DNA of 64,000 bases, taken from Streptomyces atratus. Lineage in GTDB: Bacteria > Actinomycetota > Actinomycetes > Streptomycetales > Streptomycetaceae. Positions 17,784 to 27,636 of this stretch are shown in pieces. Where the stretch lies: assembly GCF_014648655.1 (NCBI RefSeq), contig NZ_BMRN01000016.1, forward strand, positions 94,168 to 158,167, given 5' to 3'. The notes beneath the pieces are model-generated. The model ran no database searches, was not told the DNA's origin, and saw only the letters and a list, made by a program, of their open reading frames with translations. The position numbers were made by a program, and so were the translations under genes. Within the stretch, counting starts at the first letter, position 1. The number at the start of each line of letters is the position of its first letter.

Positions 17784-18361
17784 TCAGCACTTGAGCGCGA
17801 AGGTGAAGTCGCCGGAGAGCTTGCCGCTCAGCCGGACTGTCAACACGAGGTTCCCCTCGGCGAGCAGTCTCTCGACCTCGGCCCGCGAAAAGCCGAAACC
17901 TTCGGCGATCAGTCGCACCGGCCGCACAGGTATCCGCGCCGCAAAGCGGACCGAGACCTGGCCAACACCGGCGCAGGCGCCCACCGGCCGCGGTGCGCCC
18001 GGTGCGGCGGCGGACCGTACGGTGACTGCCAGGCCGGCCGCGCGGTTCGACCCGAGCCGCCCACGTCGCGGCGCCTTACGACCGGATCCCGGAGCAGCTC
18101 GGTTGTCAGGCCAGGGTCGTTGTCATGCAGCCGGTCCAGCAGCTCAGGTCGTACGGAGCGCACATTCATCCGCTCCAGGACCGTGAGCTCTGCCGTTTCC
18201 CCGCAAGCGGTGCAGAGCGCGAGGAGCCAGGCGTCGATGAGCTTGTGGTTCGCGTTGACGCGGAATTTACCGCTTGCCCGGAAGCGCTCGGACGCGCACA
18301 CGTGGCAACGGCGGAGAACGAGCGGCAGGCAGGTGGGCAAAACTATCCAGGTTTTGAGCAC
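17784..18361 (-). pseudogene. Frameshifted DUF1062 gene
   Basis: The first ~85 codons from the ATG at 18361 read as a DUF1062 protein: TWIVLPTCLPLVLRRCHVC, then the second Cys pair in LCTACGETAELTVLERMNV, with the zinc-ribbon-like CxxC pairs intact. After RDPVVRRRDVG (near 18070) this frame turns into noise. The family C-terminus continues in another frame, with VSVRFAARIPVRPVRLIAEG and the stretch SRAEVERLL ... LTVRLSGKLSGDFTF, and stops at 17784. The middle domain is shorter than expected, so there is a deletion as well as the frameshift. Function of the family is unknown. Confidence 0.7.
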
Positions 18362-18839
18362 AGAAATACACCGGTTTCAGTGAGAAGTCCGCAGCAAAAG
18401 GCAGCGCGGCGCACATGTGCGACGCGCGACGAATCAGCGCTCGGGAGGTCTCACAGGGTGTACAACGGCGTGTCCTTGACTAGACGACTTGGCTCGGCAG
18501 CACGGTAATGGCGCACAGCGACGCTGCTCCACTGGTTTTCGAGCGCGCGTCCTGCTTCACCGGGCGCCGTTCTGCGGCTTGGGGAGGACGGCCGACCGGC
18601 ATGCGAGCCGGTCGGCCTTTCCTCAAGACCACACCGCTCAAGTTCGTGTCCGCGGAGAGCTGCGCGGGCTATGTGGGCCGGTTCGGTGGAAGGGAAGGTT
18701 GCGGAGTTCCTCGATCTCCGCGCGCGGTTCGGTGTGCCGGACCTCGCTGTGCTGACGGCCGGCAGGCGGCAAGTTGTGGAATGAAGGCCAGGGCTGCCGG
18801 CGTACCCACGCCGCGTACAGCTGAACGTGGATGCCGGCT
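18362..18839. other. Degenerate stretch without a supported gene
   Basis: Open frames here lack ribosome sites and recognisable domains. One short forward frame near 18690-18784 (EFLDLRARFGVPDLAVLTAG, then a stop) reads like real protein and may be another gene fragment, but I cannot identify it. The stretch lies between two gene relics. Confidence 0.35.
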
Positions 18840-18974
18840 CTATCGGCGGGTGCGGGTCAGCCACTGGGTGTACCAGTCCCGGAAGTCTGGTCCCGGGCTC
18901 AGGGCGTGGCCGCATCCGAGGTCGTCTGTCCAGACCTGTCCGCGGCCAGGGCCGGTGACCGAGGCCCAGCGCTG
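18840..18974 (-). pseudogene. C-terminal fragment, probably of an SMI1/KNR4-like protein
   Basis: The reverse strand reads RWASVTGPGRGQVWTDDLGC, then GHALSPGPDFRDWYTQWLTR, and stops at 18840. The VW-x-DD ... FRDWYTQWL pattern resembles the end of SMI1/KNR4 proteins, which in bacteria often serve as immunity proteins. The upstream part is missing: the sequence to the right is occupied by a forward-strand dehydrogenase relic. The identification rests on about 40 residues, so it is tentative. Confidence 0.45.
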
Positions 18975-19183
18975 TACTCGACGTCACCGATCCAAAACCC
19001 CTGCGGCCGGACGGCCGGCTTCTTGACCTGCCGGGCGCCTTCCTGACGCCGCATCCGGCGGGCTCGCCCGGCAATGAGCTGGAACGGCTCGGGAGTGCGG
19101 CGGTCGACGAGGTGGAGCGGCTGGTCTCGGGACTGTCATTCGCTCGCTCCGTGCACAGGGAAGAGCTTTCACACAGCGGTTGA
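18971..19183 (+). pseudogene. C-terminal fragment of a 2-hydroxyacid dehydrogenase
   Basis: The frame reads AVLDVTDPKPLRPDGRLLDL, then PGAFLTPHPAGSPGNELERL, and ends with VHREELSHSG at 19183. This is the end of a D-isomer-specific 2-hydroxyacid dehydrogenase: the LDVTDPEPL turn, the TPH of the catalytic His, and the family's final helix. The NAD-binding domain and the catalytic Arg and Glu are absent. There is no start site. It is a truncated relic that abuts the SMI1-like fragment. Confidence 0.6.
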
Positions 19184-19305
19184 CCTGCCGCTTCACTCGT
19201 CCGACACCCCGGTCACGCTGCGTTGTCAGTGGTGCGTTCTACTGTGGCACCACTGATCGAAAAGCCCGCGCCAGGCGGGCTGTCCGGGTGTGAAGGGGCG
19301 GGACT

Positions 19306-22300
19306 GTGCGTCGCTGGGAGTACGTCGAGGGCAGCGCCTCGAAGTTCTGGGAGACCGAGGCCGAGGGTGCCGTGGTGACGGTGCGCTACGGGCGGTGCGG
19401 GAGCGACGGGCGTACGCAGACGAAGGAGTACGCGTCGGCCGAGGCCGCGTCGGCGCAGGTCCGCAAGACGATCGCGGAGAAGGAGAAGAAGGGGTACCGC
19501 GAGGTGGGGGTGTCGGCTGCGGGGACCGCAACGGCCACAGGGGCTGCCGCAGCGACTGCGACCGCGCCGGGCGCGGTTCCCGGAGGGGACACTTCTGGGC
19601 TTCCCGAAGCGGACGCTCTTGCTCTGCCCGACGAGGACACCTTTGTTCTTCCCGCGAGCTGGCGGCGAACGCTCCACCCCCGGCGCGGCGGAGTACACCG
19701 GGTGCCCGGCAAGGCGCGGCAGGAGGCGCTCGGCAAGGTCGAGGACCGGATCACCGAAGAGACCGCCTGGATCCAGGAGTTCGTGAACGCGCCGCGTTCG
19801 GATGCCGGACTGGCCGACCATCTGCGGGCGCATGTCGCCGGAAGCCCTTCGCCGGTCGGAGCAGTCGCTATGGCCTCGGTCGTCAGACTTCCCGTGCCCG
19901 ACTCCGCGTGGGCGGACCACTGGTCCGGGCGCTACGGTCTGCCGTTCGCCGCCCGGGCTGCGGTCGAGATGTTCTCGGTCGACGCCGACTGGCACCAGAG
20001 CGGCCACCGGCGGAGCGCGCCCCGGCTGGAGGCGCTCGCACGCCCGCGCCACTCGTACTGGGCGAGGGACCGACGATTGCCGATTGACCGGGTCCGTGCG
20101 CTGCTCGCGGCGGCCGACGAGGAGACCTATCGGGCGACGGTCGAGGTGCTGGCCAAGTGCCGCACCGACGCACTGCGCAAGATCATCGTCTCCTATCTGG
20201 TACCGAGCGAGACCGACTGGGTCGACGAGCTCTGCGCGGATCCCGAAGTGAGCGCGGAGCAGGACCGCACCCTGCGGACCATGGTGTTCAGCTCACTGAA
20301 CTCGGCCGACCAGATGACGCGGTTCCCCTACCGGCCGGACTTCACCGACGGCGTCGCGTTCATCGCGACGGTCGCCGAGGGCATCGGCCCGGCGATCGCT
20401 CCGCTGCTGGCCGACTCCCTCAACGGCAACCACTACTACGCCGACGGCGTGAAGCTCGCTGCCAACTCCCTGGTCGAGCTTCCCACCGACGAGGCCTTCC
20501 TCGCTCTGCTCGCCCACGCGGACTCGAAGCACGTCCGCCCCGCTCTCCTCGACGCCATGCGCCGCTATCCGGTGCGTGCGGTGCGACTGCTGGCCGCCGA
20601 GGTTCGCGGCAGCTCGGCAGCGTCGTCCAGCCGGACGCTGCAACTGCTGCGCGGTCATATCGGCGCCCACCAGGAACTGGTCTCGCTCGCACTCGGGGAG
20701 CTGGACGCCGAGGTCGTGGAGATCGTCGAACCGCTGCTCAACCCTGCGGACCTGATCGCCGACGCACCCGTGGACGCCCTGCCCACCGTGCTGACGACGC
20801 CGCCGTGGTCCCGGCCCCGCACCCAGGCCAAGGCCGCGGTGGTGACGGGACTGACCGCGGTGTCCGAGCCCTCGCTGGAGTGGCTGCCCGAGGAGCAGGC
20901 GGCATGGGCGGCCAGCTCCTCCTGGTACACGGCCCGGCACAGCAACGGCGACTGGGAGAAGGACACCGCCACCCTGCATCACGACCTGGCCGTGGGCGGT
21001 CTACGGCCGGCCTGGGTCTTCGTGCACGGACCCGAGGAACTGGTCGCCCCACTGCTCGCCACCTGGGATCCGACCGACCTGTGGGACGGCGAGGACACCT
21101 TCAAGCCGATCGCCGCCCGCTTCGGCCTCGCAGCGCTGCCACTGCTGCTGCGCGCCGTGCCCCGGCAGCCCGGTGCGCTCGCGCCGCTGCTGCTCCCGTT
21201 CGTCGATGCGCAGGTCGCCCGGCACATGGCGGACTGGGCTGCACGGCTCAAGTCCACTGCGGCGACCGCCCGTTCCTGGTTCACCCGGCACGGCGTCGCG
21301 GCCGCCCCGCTCCTGGTGCCGGACGCCGTGGGCAAGGCGGGCGCCGCACGGCGCGCCGCCGAACAGGCACTGACGCTGATCGCCGCGGTGCACGGCGACA
21401 CCGCGGTGCGTGATGCCGCCCGGTCGTACGGCCCAAAGACGGTTGCCGCGGTGGAGGCGCTGCTGTCCGCGGACCCGCTGGAGCGTGCGCTGCCCGCCAG
21501 GATGCCTGTGCTGCCGGGCTGGGCCGAGCCCTCGCTGCTGCCCCAGATCACGGTCCGGTCCGGCGGTGCGCTGCCGGTGCGGTCGGTGCGCCACGCCCTG
21601 ACGATGCTTGCGCTGTCGAAGCCCGGCGAGGTGTACCCGGGGGTCGCTTCGCTCGTCGAGACGGCCGATGCCGCTTCGCTCGCCGAGTTCGCATGGGCCC
21701 TGTTCGAGCAGTGGCAGCTGGCCAATCTGCCCGCGAAGGAGTCGTGGGCGCTGCACGCGCTGGGACTGCTGGGCGACGACGAGACGGTCCGCCGGCTCAC
21801 ACCGGTCATCCGGTCCTGGCCCGGTGAGGGCGCGCACCATCGGGCGGTGGAGGGCCTCGATGTGCTGGCGTCCATCGGCACCGATGTCGCGCTCCTGCAT
21901 CTGCACGGCATCTCGCAGCGGGTGAAGTTCAAGGCGCTGAAGGCACGCGCCCAGGAGAAGATCGCCGAGGTCGCCGCAGGGCTCGGGCTGACCGGGGAAC
22001 AGCTCTCCGACCGTCTGGTGCCGGACTTCGGTCTGGACGCGGAGGGTTCGACGGTCGTCGACTACGGCACCCGTTCGTTCACGGTCGGCTTCGACGAGCA
22101 GTTGCGGCCCTATGTGCTGGACGGTGACGGCAAGCGCCGCAAGGATCTGCCGCAGCCCGGCGCCCGGGACGAGGCGGAGCTCGCCGCGGCGGAGCGCAAG
22201 CGGTTCATGGCTCTCAAGAAGGACGTCCGGACAATCGCCTCGGACCAGGTGCGCCGGCTCGAGGCCGCGATGGTGACCGGGCGTTCCTGGACGGCCCAGG

Positions 22301-22953
22301 AGTTCCAGGAGCTGTTCGTCGGTCATCCGCTGCTGTGGCATCTGGTACGCCGACTGGTGTGGCTGAGCGAGACGGACGACGGCGTGCGCACGGCGTTCCG
22401 GGTCGCGGAGGACCGTACGTTCGCCGACGCGGAGGACGATGTCTTCGCCCTGGCCGACGACGCTACCGTGCGGCTCGCGCACCCGCTGCATCTCGGGGAG
22501 GAATTGACCACCTGGTCCGAGGTGTTCGCCGACTACGAGATCCTTCAGCCGTTCGCGCAGCTCGGACGCACCGTGTTCGAGCTGTCCGAGGAGGAGAGGC
22601 CGGGTTACCGGCTCACCAGGTTCGAGGGGCTCAAGGTGCCGACCGGGAAGGTCCTGGGGCTGGAGCGGCGGGGCTGGGAGCGCGGGGTGCCGCAGGACGC
22701 CGGAGTGGAGCGCTGGATCTCCAAGAGGCTGACCGACGACTGCTACCTGGTGATCGCGCTGGACGAGGGCATCGCGGTCGGGGTGGTCGACATGTTCCCC
22801 GACCAGATCCTCGAAACGGTCTGGCTCGACAGCCAGCCCAATGATCACTGGGACAGTCGCAGCCACCTGCTCCGTTTCGCCGACCTGGACGCGGTGACCG
22901 TATCCGAACTCCTCGGCGACCTGACGGAACTCACCGAGGGCGTCGCATCATGA
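19306..22953 (+). CDS. WGR-DUF4132 protein (YehI/MolR-like), first gene of the six-gene operon
   Basis: 1215 aa from the GTG at 19306; AAGGGG lies about 9 bases upstream. Residues ~1-65 are a WGR domain (RRWEYVEGSASKFWE, then VTVRYGRCGSDGRTQTKEY), a fold known from PARPs and bacterial conflict proteins. After a low-complexity linker, helical repeat-like sequence runs to ~930, and the C-terminal ~250 residues are DUF4132, containing RRLVWLSETDDGVRTAFRVA and the FEGLKVPTGKVLGLERRGWE segment. E. coli YehI (MolR) has the same domain pair. Its 3' end overlaps the MoxR gene by 4 bases. It probably acts as the large target-recognition or scaffold subunit; this is inference. Confidence 0.85.
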   Translation: MRRWEYVEGSASKFWETEAEGAVVTVRYGRCGSDGRTQTKEYASAEAASAQVRKTIAEKEKKGYREVGVSAAGTATATGAAAATATAPGAVPGGDTSGLPEADALALPDEDTFVLPASWRRTLHPRRGGVHRVPGKARQEALGKVEDRITEETAWIQEFVNAPRSDAGLADHLRAHVAGSPSPVGAVAMASVVRLPVPDSAWADHWSGRYGLPFAARAAVEMFSVDADWHQSGHRRSAPRLEALARPRHSYWARDRRLPIDRVRALLAAADEETYRATVEVLAKCRTDALRKIIVSYLVPSETDWVDELCADPEVSAEQDRTLRTMVFSSLNSADQMTRFPYRPDFTDGVAFIATVAEGIGPAIAPLLADSLNGNHYYADGVKLAANSLVELPTDEAFLALLAHADSKHVRPALLDAMRRYPVRAVRLLAAEVRGSSAASSSRTLQLLRGHIGAHQELVSLALGELDAEVVEIVEPLLNPADLIADAPVDALPTVLTTPPWSRPRTQAKAAVVTGLTAVSEPSLEWLPEEQAAWAASSSWYTARHSNGDWEKDTATLHHDLAVGGLRPAWVFVHGPEELVAPLLATWDPTDLWDGEDTFKPIAARFGLAALPLLLRAVPRQPGALAPLLLPFVDAQVARHMADWAARLKSTAATARSWFTRHGVAAAPLLVPDAVGKAGAARRAAEQALTLIAAVHGDTAVRDAARSYGPKTVAAVEALLSADPLERALPARMPVLPGWAEPSLLPQITVRSGGALPVRSVRHALTMLALSKPGEVYPGVASLVETADAASLAEFAWALFEQWQLANLPAKESWALHALGLLGDDETVRRLTPVIRSWPGEGAHHRAVEGLDVLASIGTDVALLHLHGISQRVKFKALKARAQEKIAEVAAGLGLTGEQLSDRLVPDFGLDAEGSTVVDYGTRSFTVGFDEQLRPYVLDGDGKRRKDLPQPGARDEAELAAAERKRFMALKKDVRTIASDQVRRLEAAMVTGRSWTAQEFQELFVGHPLLWHLVRRLVWLSETDDGVRTAFRVAEDRTFADAEDDVFALADDATVRLAHPLHLGEELTTWSEVFADYEILQPFAQLGRTVFELSEEERPGYRLTRFEGLKVPTGKVLGLERRGWERGVPQDAGVERWISKRLTDDCYLVIALDEGIAVGVVDMFPDQILETVWLDSQPNDHWDSRSHLLRFADLDAVTVSELLGDLTELTEGVAS

Positions 22954-24086
22954 CCGTACGGAACGAGACGCGCCTCGAGACACCGGACGGCGGTCCGGCA
23001 CCGGTGCAGAGGCCACCGGCAGAGGTGCGGTACGCCGAGGAGCTGACCGCGCTGCGGGCCGGCGACCGTGATCCGCGGCCGCCGGGCTGGGAGTTGAGCC
23101 TGCGCGCTGCGCGCCGCTTCGTCATCGGTGACCCGGACGCGGGTATCAGCCGGAAGTTCGTCGGCAATCCCTCATTGGTGGACCGGGCGCTGGTGACACT
23201 GGCGACAAGTCGTGGGCTGATGCTGGTCGGGGAGCCGGGCACCGCCAAGTCGCTGCTGTCCGAACTGATCGCGGCCGCGGTCAGCGGTGACTCGACGCTG
23301 ACGGTTCAGGGTGGCGCGGCAACCACTGAGGACCAGATCAAGTACGGCTGGAATTACGCACTGCTGGTCGCCGAGGGTCCCTCCACCCGCTCGCTGGTCC
23401 CGGCTCCGATGCTGCGCGGCATGGCAGAGGGCAGGCTCGTGCGGTTCGAGGAGATCACCCGCTGTCCGCTGGAGGTGCAGGACTCGCTGTTGTCGCTGCT
23501 CTCCGAGCGGGTGGTGGCGATCCCCGAGCTGACAGGGCCGGATGGCATGGTCTTCGCCCGGCAGGGCTTCAATGTCATCGCGACGGCCAACACCCGGGAC
23601 CGGGGCGTCAATGAGATGAGTGCGGCGCTCAAGCGGCGGTTCAACTTCGAGACAGTGTTCCCGATCCCCGACCTGGACACCGAACTGGCGCTCGTCGAGG
23701 CGGAGGTGACCACTCTTCTGCGGCGTTCGGGAGTGGAGCCGCCACCGGACCGGGATGTGCTGGAGGTCCTGGTCGGTACGTTCCGGGAGCTGCGTGCGGG
23801 GGCCGGCGAGAAGGGCGGACCCGGTGGGGGCTCGGACCGTCCTTCGGCGGTGATGAGTACCGCGGAGGCCGTCTCGGTCGCCCATGCCGTGGGCGTTCGC
23901 GGCTGGTTCCTGCGCGGTGAGCCTGGCAGTGCCGCCGATGTGGTGGCGTGTCTGGCGGGGACGGCGGCCAAGGACAGCCCGGAGGACCTGGCCCGGCTGC
24001 GCCGCTATCTGGAACAGCAGGTGCCGCGCCGTCGAAGCCCGGCTTGGAAGGCCCTGTACGACGCACGCCATCTGCTGGCCGACTGA
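22950..24086 (+). CDS. MoxR-family AAA+ ATPase (YehL-like)
   Basis: 378 aa. The ATG at 22950 overlaps the DUF4132 stop (ATGA). Walker A is GEPGTAKS (residues 94-101), Walker B is VRFEEITRCPLEVQDSL (~165-181), sensor 1 is NVIATANTRDRGVNEMSAAL (~206-225), and the arginine-finger region KRRFNFETVFPIP follows. MoxR ATPases work with VWA proteins as chaperone-like remodelling machines. Here the partner VWA is two genes downstream. All catalytic elements look intact, with the usual DE of Walker B replaced by EE, which some MoxR proteins also show. Confidence 0.9.
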   Translation: MTVRNETRLETPDGGPAPVQRPPAEVRYAEELTALRAGDRDPRPPGWELSLRAARRFVIGDPDAGISRKFVGNPSLVDRALVTLATSRGLMLVGEPGTAKSLLSELIAAAVSGDSTLTVQGGAATTEDQIKYGWNYALLVAEGPSTRSLVPAPMLRGMAEGRLVRFEEITRCPLEVQDSLLSLLSERVVAIPELTGPDGMVFARQGFNVIATANTRDRGVNEMSAALKRRFNFETVFPIPDLDTELALVEAEVTTLLRRSGVEPPPDRDVLEVLVGTFRELRAGAGEKGGPGGGSDRPSAVMSTAEAVSVAHAVGVRGWFLRGEPGSAADVVACLAGTAAKDSPEDLARLRRYLEQQVPRRRSPAWKALYDARHLLAD

Positions 24087-26446
24087 TGTCCGCGGTGTTC
24101 CTGGGGGTTCGTCACCACTCCCCCTCCTGCGCACGGCTCGTCGAGCGGACCATCGAGGAGCTTCGGCCCGCCCAGGTGCTGATCGAGGGTCCGGCCGAGA
24201 TGAACGGACGGCTGGACGAGTTGCTGCTCGGGCATGAGCTGCCGGTCGCGGTGTTCAGCCACTACCGCGACGGGCAGCGGTCCGCGACGTCCTGGGCGCC
24301 GCTCTGCGACTACTCGCCCGAGTGGGTCGCGCTGCGGGCGGGGCGGGCGGCCGGGGCGGAGGTCCGCTTCATCGATCTACCGGCCTGGCACCCGGCGTTC
24401 GCCGAGCGCACCAACCGCTATGCCGATGCGGAGGTCCGCTACGCGGAGGCGACACAGCGGCTGTGCCGGCACTTCGCGGTGGACTCCTCGGACGCCCTGT
24501 GGGACCGCCTTTTCGAGGTCGAGCCCGACGACGGTCTCGCCGAACGGCTCGACGCGTACTTCGCGCTGGTGCGCGGGGACGCGGAAGCCGATGCCTGCGA
24601 CCGGGCGCGCGAAACGTACATGGCGACGTGGGTCCGGGCGGCGGTCGCCAAGGCCGGGGACCGGCCGGTGCTGGTGGTCACCGGCGGCTTCCACCAGCCC
24701 GCGCTCCGGGCTCTCACCGGATCCGGCGGGCAGAGCGCTGCCGGCGGCGACGGCTGGGAGCGGGGGGCGGACGGGTGGCCAAAGGTGCCCGCCCCGCCGG
24801 ACGGGGCCATGGCCGGGAGTTTCCTCGTGCCCTACTCCTTCCGGCAGTTGGACGCCTTTGCCGGGTACCAGTCGGGGATGCCGTCTCCCGGCTACTACCA
24901 GCAGGTGTGGGAGGCGGGCCCCGAGGCCGCGGCGGACGGCTTGCTGCGCGTGGTCGTCGAGCGGCTGCGGGCGCGTGGATTCCCGGTGTCCACCGCCGAT
25001 CTGATCGCCGCGCGAAGTCTGGCCCAGGGGCTCACGGCGCTGCGCGGCCATCCGCGCCCCGCCAGGATCGATGTGCTGGACGGTCTCGCGGGCGCCCTGA
25101 TCACGGACGACCTGGACCGCCCGCTTCCGTGGACGAGCCGGGGCACGCTGACGCCGGGGGCCCATCCTGCGGTCGTCGAGATGGTGGCGGCCTGCAGCGG
25201 CGAGCGTACCGGGCAACTCCATCCCCGCACTCCAACGCCGCCACTGGTTCACGATGTGGCGGCGCAGCTGGCCGCGCTGGCGCTCGACGGCGGCCCCGAG
25301 GCCTCGTACCGCCTCGATCTCACGGACGCCACCGACCTGGAGCGCAGCCGGGTGCTGCACCGGCTGCGGGTGCTGAGGATTCCCGGTCACGGGCGGACGG
25401 CCGGTCCCGAGCACGGAATCGACCCGGTCTTCACCGAACGCTGGGAGGCGCAGTCCTTCTCGGGGCGCGAGGCCGCGCTGGTGGAGGCGGGGGCCTACGG
25501 CGCGACCCTGTCGGAGGCGGCGGCGGCCACGCTCACCGAGCGCACGCAGGACGCCGCGGCCGGGGCCGATGGCCTGGCCCGGGCCCTGTTCGACGCCGTG
25601 CTGTGCGGGATGGACGGGTGCTCCGAGCAGTTGCTCGGAGAACTTGCCGCCGGCGTAGGTGAGTTGAAGGACGCAGGATCGCTCGGAGACATACTCTCCA
25701 CGGCCCTGGGGCTGTGGCGGCACGACCGAGTGTTCGGGGTGGCGCACGGTCCGCTGCTCGCCGCTGTGATCGACGGGGCGACGGGTCGGCTGCTGTGGCT
25801 TCTGGAGGGGGCGCGCGGTGCGTCGGGGGTGGACTTCCCTCGTCTGCGGGCCGTGGTCGCGGTGCGCGACGCCCTGCTGCACGCGCCGGAGTTGCTCTCC
25901 GTCCCGCGGGAGACGGCGGCCGCGATCGCGTGGCGGATCAGCGGCGATCCGGAGACACCGATCGATCTGCGCGGGGCCGCGTTCGGACTGCACCGGAACC
26001 TGACGCAGGCCCCGGACACCTCCGGGGACCCGGCCGAGGCGGTACGTACGGTCGTGACGGCCGGCACTGATGCGCTCGGCGACTGGCTGGCCGGACTGTT
26101 CGCGCTCGCCCGCGAAGAGGTGACGGGCGCGGTGCGGAACAAGGGTGGGAACGAGCGCGGCGGTGGCGCGGAGTCGCTGATCGATGTGCTGGACAGCCTG
26201 GTCTGCGCGCTGCCCGACAACGAATTCCTGTCGGGTCTGCCCGCTCTGCGCCAGGCCTTCGCATTCTTTCCGCCGCGCGAACGCGACCGGATCGCCGGTC
26301 GCCTGTTGGAACGGCGCGGGGTGCGCGGCTCGTCGCGTTCCCTGCTGCGGACCACCGAGGACCCGCTGCTGATCGCCCGGGCCCGCTCCCTGGAGGAGTC
26401 CGTGTCCCGACTGCTGGCCCGCTATGAACTGGGAGCCACCCCATGA
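24086..26446 (+). CDS. DUF5682 protein (YehM-like)
   Basis: 786 aa. The ATG at 24086 overlaps the MoxR stop by one base (TGATG); the frame is open upstream to 23948 but only as the complement of other coding. It opens with the family signature VFLGVRHHSPSCARL, followed by VLIEGPAEMNGRLDELL. A C-terminal helical half includes DRIAGRLLERRGVRGSSRSL. No membrane segment or known catalytic motif is seen, although conserved His residues near the start (VRHHSP) and GFHQPALRAL resemble ChaN/TIKI-like haem or hydrolase folds. Its position between MoxR and VWA matches E. coli yehM. Function unknown. Confidence 0.85.
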   Translation: MSAVFLGVRHHSPSCARLVERTIEELRPAQVLIEGPAEMNGRLDELLLGHELPVAVFSHYRDGQRSATSWAPLCDYSPEWVALRAGRAAGAEVRFIDLPAWHPAFAERTNRYADAEVRYAEATQRLCRHFAVDSSDALWDRLFEVEPDDGLAERLDAYFALVRGDAEADACDRARETYMATWVRAAVAKAGDRPVLVVTGGFHQPALRALTGSGGQSAAGGDGWERGADGWPKVPAPPDGAMAGSFLVPYSFRQLDAFAGYQSGMPSPGYYQQVWEAGPEAAADGLLRVVVERLRARGFPVSTADLIAARSLAQGLTALRGHPRPARIDVLDGLAGALITDDLDRPLPWTSRGTLTPGAHPAVVEMVAACSGERTGQLHPRTPTPPLVHDVAAQLAALALDGGPEASYRLDLTDATDLERSRVLHRLRVLRIPGHGRTAGPEHGIDPVFTERWEAQSFSGREAALVEAGAYGATLSEAAAATLTERTQDAAAGADGLARALFDAVLCGMDGCSEQLLGELAAGVGELKDAGSLGDILSTALGLWRHDRVFGVAHGPLLAAVIDGATGRLLWLLEGARGASGVDFPRLRAVVAVRDALLHAPELLSVPRETAAAIAWRISGDPETPIDLRGAAFGLHRNLTQAPDTSGDPAEAVRTVVTAGTDALGDWLAGLFALAREEVTGAVRNKGGNERGGGAESLIDVLDSLVCALPDNEFLSGLPALRQAFAFFPPRERDRIAGRLLERRGVRGSSRSLLRTTEDPLLIARARSLEESVSRLLARYELGATP

Positions 26447-27636
26447 CCACGCCCGAACACGTACCCGGCCGGGCACCCACGCCCGGGGAAGGAGCCGACA
26501 CGGCTCCCGACGCCGGGCTGGAACGCTGGCGGCTGGTCCTCGGTTCCGCCGCCGAACGGCACACCGGACCGCTGGGGCCGGGCGACGCCGGCCGGGATGC
26601 CGCACTCGACTGGCTCTACGGCCGCGACCCCGACCTCGCCAGACGTGGTGTGCGCCGCTCCGGCACCACCTCCCGTACGGGAGGTGACGGCCCGTCCGCC
26701 GTGACCGCGGTCGACTGGCTCGACGACATCCACCGGCTCTTCCCCAAGGAAACCATCGAGCGCCTGGAGCGGGACGCCGTCGAGCGGTACGGCATCCAGG
26801 AGATCGTCACCGACCCCGCGGTGCTGGAGCGCGTCGAGCCGAGCCCCACCCTGCTGCGGGCGGTGCTGCGTACCAAGCATCTGATGAACCCGCAGGTGCT
26901 GCGATTGGCCCGACGCATCGTCGAGTCGGTGGTGAAACAGCTCCTGGCCAAGCTCAGGCCGGAGATCCGCCGGGCGTTCCACGGCACCCGCTCCCGTAAA
27001 CCCAGCCGGGTGCCGCTGGCGAGGGACTTCGACTTCCGGCAGACCGTACGGGCCAACCTCGCCCACTACCAGCCGGGCGAGCGGCGTCTTCTGATCGAGC
27101 GCGCCCACTTCCACTCCCGTACCCAACGCCATGTGACGCAGTGGCAACTGATCCTGCTGGTGGACCAGTCGGGCTCGATGGCCGGATCGGTGATCCACTC
27201 GGCGGTGACCGCCGCGTGTCTGTGGGGCCTGCCCGGCCTCAAGACGCACCTCGTCGCCTTCGACACCCAGGTGGTGGACCTGACCTCGGATGTGACGGAC
27301 CCGGTGGAACTGCTGATGCGGGTCCAGTTGGGCGGCGGCACCGACATCGCTCGGGCCGTGGAGTACGGCGCGGGTCTGGTGGAGAATCCGCGGCGCACGA
27401 TCGTCGCGCTGATCACCGACTTCTACGAGGGCGGCGACCCCTACCGGCTGCTGCGCACGGTGCGTGCGCTGGTGGAGCAGGGCAGCACCGTGCTGGGGCT
27501 GGCCGCGCTCGACGAGGACGCCAACCCCGAATACGACCGTGAGCTGGCCGGACGGCTCGCCGCGGCCGGGGCACACATTGGAGCGATGACACCGGGCCGC
27601 CTTGCCGAGTTCGTCGCCGAGAGGCTGGGACGATGA
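26443..27636 (+). CDS. VWA-domain protein (YehP-like)
   Basis: 397 aa. The ATG at 26443 overlaps the DUF5682 stop by 4 bases. The N-terminal half is helical and contains WLDDIHRLFPKETIERLERD, conserved in YehP-type proteins. The von Willebrand A domain begins near residue 230 and carries an intact MIDAS: VDQSGS (residues 240-245), the GGGTDIARAV threonine loop and a downstream ITDFYEGG aspartate. It should bind a divalent metal and act as the adaptor for the MoxR ATPase. Confidence 0.9.
   Translation: MTTPEHVPGRAPTPGEGADTAPDAGLERWRLVLGSAAERHTGPLGPGDAGRDAALDWLYGRDPDLARRGVRRSGTTSRTGGDGPSAVTAVDWLDDIHRLFPKETIERLERDAVERYGIQEIVTDPAVLERVEPSPTLLRAVLRTKHLMNPQVLRLARRIVESVVKQLLAKLRPEIRRAFHGTRSRKPSRVPLARDFDFRQTVRANLAHYQPGERRLLIERAHFHSRTQRHVTQWQLILLVDQSGSMAGSVIHSAVTAACLWGLPGLKTHLVAFDTQVVDLTSDVTDPVELLMRVQLGGGTDIARAVEYGAGLVENPRRTIVALITDFYEGGDPYRLLRTVRALVEQGSTVLGLAALDEDANPEYDRELAGRLAAAGAHIGAMTPGRLAEFVAERLGR

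Noticed and set aside
26684..26697. Inverted repeat CCGTACGG-like inside the VWA gene
   Set aside because: It lies within an intact coding frame and is explained by codon choice at a Thr-Gly rich stretch.
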